NCBI RefSeq assembly: GCF_900184245.1
Contig: NZ_FXXB01000008.1
Coordinates: 1,054,001-1,118,000, forward strand
DNA: 64,000 nucleotides
Origin: Brachybacterium massiliense
Lineage (GTDB): Bacteria > Actinomycetota > Actinomycetes > Actinomycetales > Dermabacteraceae
Direction of reading: 5' to 3'
In this document: one piece after another, positions 62,648-64,000 of the stretch
Layout: every line of letters begins with the position of its first letter
How positions within the stretch are numbered: the first letter of the stretch is position 1
Program-made: the position numbers and the translations under genes
Notes under the pieces: model-generated
Seen by the model: the letters and a program-made list of their open reading frames with translations, nothing else
What the model was told of the DNA's origin: nothing
Database searches by the model: none

Positions 62648-63574
62648 GTGGCACCCGCGCAGGCGGAACGTGACTGGTGGCAGAAGCGGCTGGGGGCATA
62701 CCCGGATGCCGAGGGCTCCTGGCACCACGTCGGCCAGCGCGCGCTGACACATCACGGGGTGAACGGCCGGATCGACCAGCTGGCGATCCGGAGTTTCGGC
62801 TCCGAACTCGTGTGCGAGCTGCTGGTGCCCACGGCGGCGGCGCCGACCGGAATCGTGGTGGTCGTGCCGTTCTACGACACTCCACCTCTCTTCGGCGAGC
62901 CCTCGCCGCGCACCGCTCTTCACGATCGCGACCCTGCCGATGGCGCGTACGGGCTGCGGCTCGCCGACGCAGGGCACGCCGTGCTCGCGGTGCCGTGGTG
63001 GTTCGAACAGATCGCCGCCGCGGATCCGGCGACCGCCACGGCCCGGAGCCTCGAGGAGCGTTACGGCCCTGCCGCCGCCCGCCACCGCCGTGAGCAGACG
63101 ATGACCGCTCTGGGCAGGAGCGTCGCCGATCTGGTGCTCGCCGTCACCGCGTTCGAGGAGTCCGGCCTCGCCCCAGGTGCCCGGCTCGCCGCCTTCGGCC
63201 ATTCCCTGGGTGGCAAGCTCGCCCTGCACCTGGCCGCCCTGGACCCTCGCATCGAGGCGGCCGCCGTGCACGAGCCCGGGCTGGGGTTCGCCCACTCCAA
63301 CTGGGCGGATCCCTGGTACCTGGACGGAGAGATTCCTCAGGAGCGCGACCAGGACGACCTGCTGGGACTGGTGGCCCCGCGCCCCTTCCTGCTGGCCGGA
63401 GGCGGGGACGGCGACGGCGCCCACACCCTCGATCTGTTCCGCTCCGCGGGCCGGCGCTGGCCCGCAGAGCAGGGACCCGACTTGCTGCTGCACGACGGCG
63501 GGCATCCGCTCCGGCCGCACGTCATGACCGCGATCGGTGCGTGGTTCAGCGAGAAGCTGCCGCGCCGGGCCTGA
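62648..63574 (+). CDS. Alpha/beta hydrolase, esterase-like
   Basis: A 308-residue cytoplasmic hydrolase. The nucleophile Ser lies in AAFGHSLGGKLALHLAAL near residue 185, a likely acid Asp near LAGGGDGDGAHT, and the His in LHDGGHPLRPH. The length and the order of blocks recall acetyl-xylan-esterase or dienelactone-hydrolase-like enzymes. GTG 62648 lies 7 bases after the oxidoreductase stop, with GGAG 13 bases upstream. Its operon context suggests removal of acyl groups from a sugar before or after oxidation. Confidence 0.8.
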   Translation: MAPAQAERDWWQKRLGAYPDAEGSWHHVGQRALTHHGVNGRIDQLAIRSFGSELVCELLVPTAAAPTGIVVVVPFYDTPPLFGEPSPRTALHDRDPADGAYGLRLADAGHAVLAVPWWFEQIAAADPATATARSLEERYGPAAARHRREQTMTALGRSVADLVLAVTAFEESGLAPGARLAAFGHSLGGKLALHLAALDPRIEAAAVHEPGLGFAHSNWADPWYLDGEIPQERDQDDLLGLVAPRPFLLAGGGDGDGAHTLDLFRSAGRRWPAEQGPDLLLHDGGHPLRPHVMTAIGAWFSEKLPRRA

Positions 63575-63619
63575 GTCCCGCGACGCAGCCGGCGCTGCCG
63601 GCTCGGAGCACCACACCCA

Positions 63620-63648
63620 TTGACGCCGGTGACCCCGGTCACTAACAT
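63620..63648 (+). promoter_or_regulatory. Promoter with palindromic operator in the spacer
   Basis: TTGACG (63620-63625), a 17-base spacer, TAACAT (63643-63648). The spacer contains a perfect 6-bp inverted repeat, GTGACC-CC-GGTCAC (63629-63642), ideal for repressor control of the exported-protein gene at 63700. Confidence 0.65.
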
Positions 63649-63699
63649 CTCGGTCAGCAAAGGTTTTCTCCCTGTAGCTACCACCGAAGGGAAGCAACG

Positions 63700-64000
63700 A
63701 TGCTTCACCAGGACAGCACGCCCGAGCAGATCACCCCGAGTCGCCGAGCCGTGATGCGCGGCGCGCTGGGCCTCGGACTGGCCGCGACCGCCACCGCCGG
63801 GTCCGGGGTGCTCCCACTCCCCCGGGCCGTCGCCGCCGGCGAGATCCTCAACGCAGGCTTCGAGCAGGTCACCGACGGCTGGCCCACCGACTGGGAACCG
63901 TTCAACGCCGCCTCCAGGGAGCACATCGCCTCCGCCGACGATGCCGCCCACAGCGGCGACCGGTCGGTGCGGATCGCAGATCAGAGCACCACCTCGGTGG
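63700..64000 (+). CDS. Tat-exported protein, N-terminal part only (carbohydrate-active enzyme likely)
   Basis: One hundred residues are visible. ATG 63700 follows AAGGGAAG. The signal peptide has a twin-arginine motif (SRRAVMRGALGLGLAATATA), with cleavage probably after AVAA near residue 47. The mature start GEILNAGFEQVTDGWPTDWEP, followed by HSGDRSVRIADQ, is the typical beginning of a carbohydrate-binding beta-sandwich (CBM-like) at the N-terminus of secreted glycosidases. The enzyme type lies beyond the window. A strong promoter with an operator-like palindrome lies 52 bases upstream. Confidence 0.8.
   Translation, partial: MLHQDSTPEQITPSRRAVMRGALGLGLAATATAGSGVLPLPRAVAAGEILNAGFEQVTDGWPTDWEPFNAASREHIASADDAAHSGDRSVRIADQSTTSV

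Overview
This is a gene-dense, very GC-rich window (most codons end in G or C, with GTG and TTG starts used often). It looks like a high-GC Gram-positive actinobacterium, probably of the order Micrococcales. A Brachybacterium/Dermabacteraceae-like host is my guess from overall gene style, not something I could test. I saw no rRNA, tRNA, CRISPR array, insertion sequence or phage gene.

Region 1 (1-16.8 kb) is glycoside catabolism. It holds the start of a GH2 glycosidase, a LacI regulator, a carbohydrate ABC importer (binding lipoprotein plus two permeases), a TetR regulator, and an isomerase plus Gfo/Idh/MocA oxidoreductase pair. A GH3 beta-glycosidase and a GH78 alpha-L-rhamnosidase with a one-base frameshift follow. 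After an L-lactate dehydrogenase, a second TetR/isomerase/oxidoreductase set appears, paralogous to the first. A near-identical 28-bp motif lies before the importer operon and before the first isomerase operon, and a related dyad lies before the second. This looks like two TetR-controlled sugar oxidation/isomerisation modules serving imported plant-type glycosides.

Region 2 (16.8-21.8 kb) is mixed. It has a strong terminator, a long palindrome, a patatin-like lipase, a rearrangement scar joining the 3' parts of a GH2 gene and probably a CocE/NonD hydrolase gene, a 13-bp tandem repeat, an AraC regulator and a Tat-type exported protein.

Region 3 (21.8-48.8 kb) is a large surface-polysaccharide locus. 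It contains an HPr-kinase-like protein with a PqqD-like tail, ManA, a VanZ protein, a priming sugar transferase, several glycosyltransferases, a flippase, a polymerase, and a tyrosine autokinase with its phosphatase. It also has a PqqD protein, an NTP_transf_5-type nucleotidyltransferase, and heptose genes (a GmhA/heptose nucleotidyltransferase fusion, a kinase and a GT9 transferase). dTDP-rhamnose genes (rmlA, rmlB, an rmlC-rmlD fusion), UDP-glucose dehydrogenase, a signal peptidase and a phosphomannomutase complete it. The predicted polymer contains rhamnose, mannose, uronic acid and possibly heptose.

Region 4 (49-56.6 kb) carries a SipW-type signal peptidase operon with small exported proteins whose signal regions resemble TasA/CotN precursors. 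A tandem pair of acyltransferase-3/SGNH membrane proteins with a conserved promoter follows.

Region 5 (56.6-64 kb) is a divergent amino-sugar/sugar catabolic region. NagA, NagB and two Gfo/Idh/MocA oxidoreductases lie on the minus strand; two more oxidoreductases, an alpha/beta hydrolase and the start of a Tat-exported protein lie on the plus strand. Several genes start 6-7 bases after a TANNNT hexamer with no ribosome binding site, which suggests leaderless transcripts.
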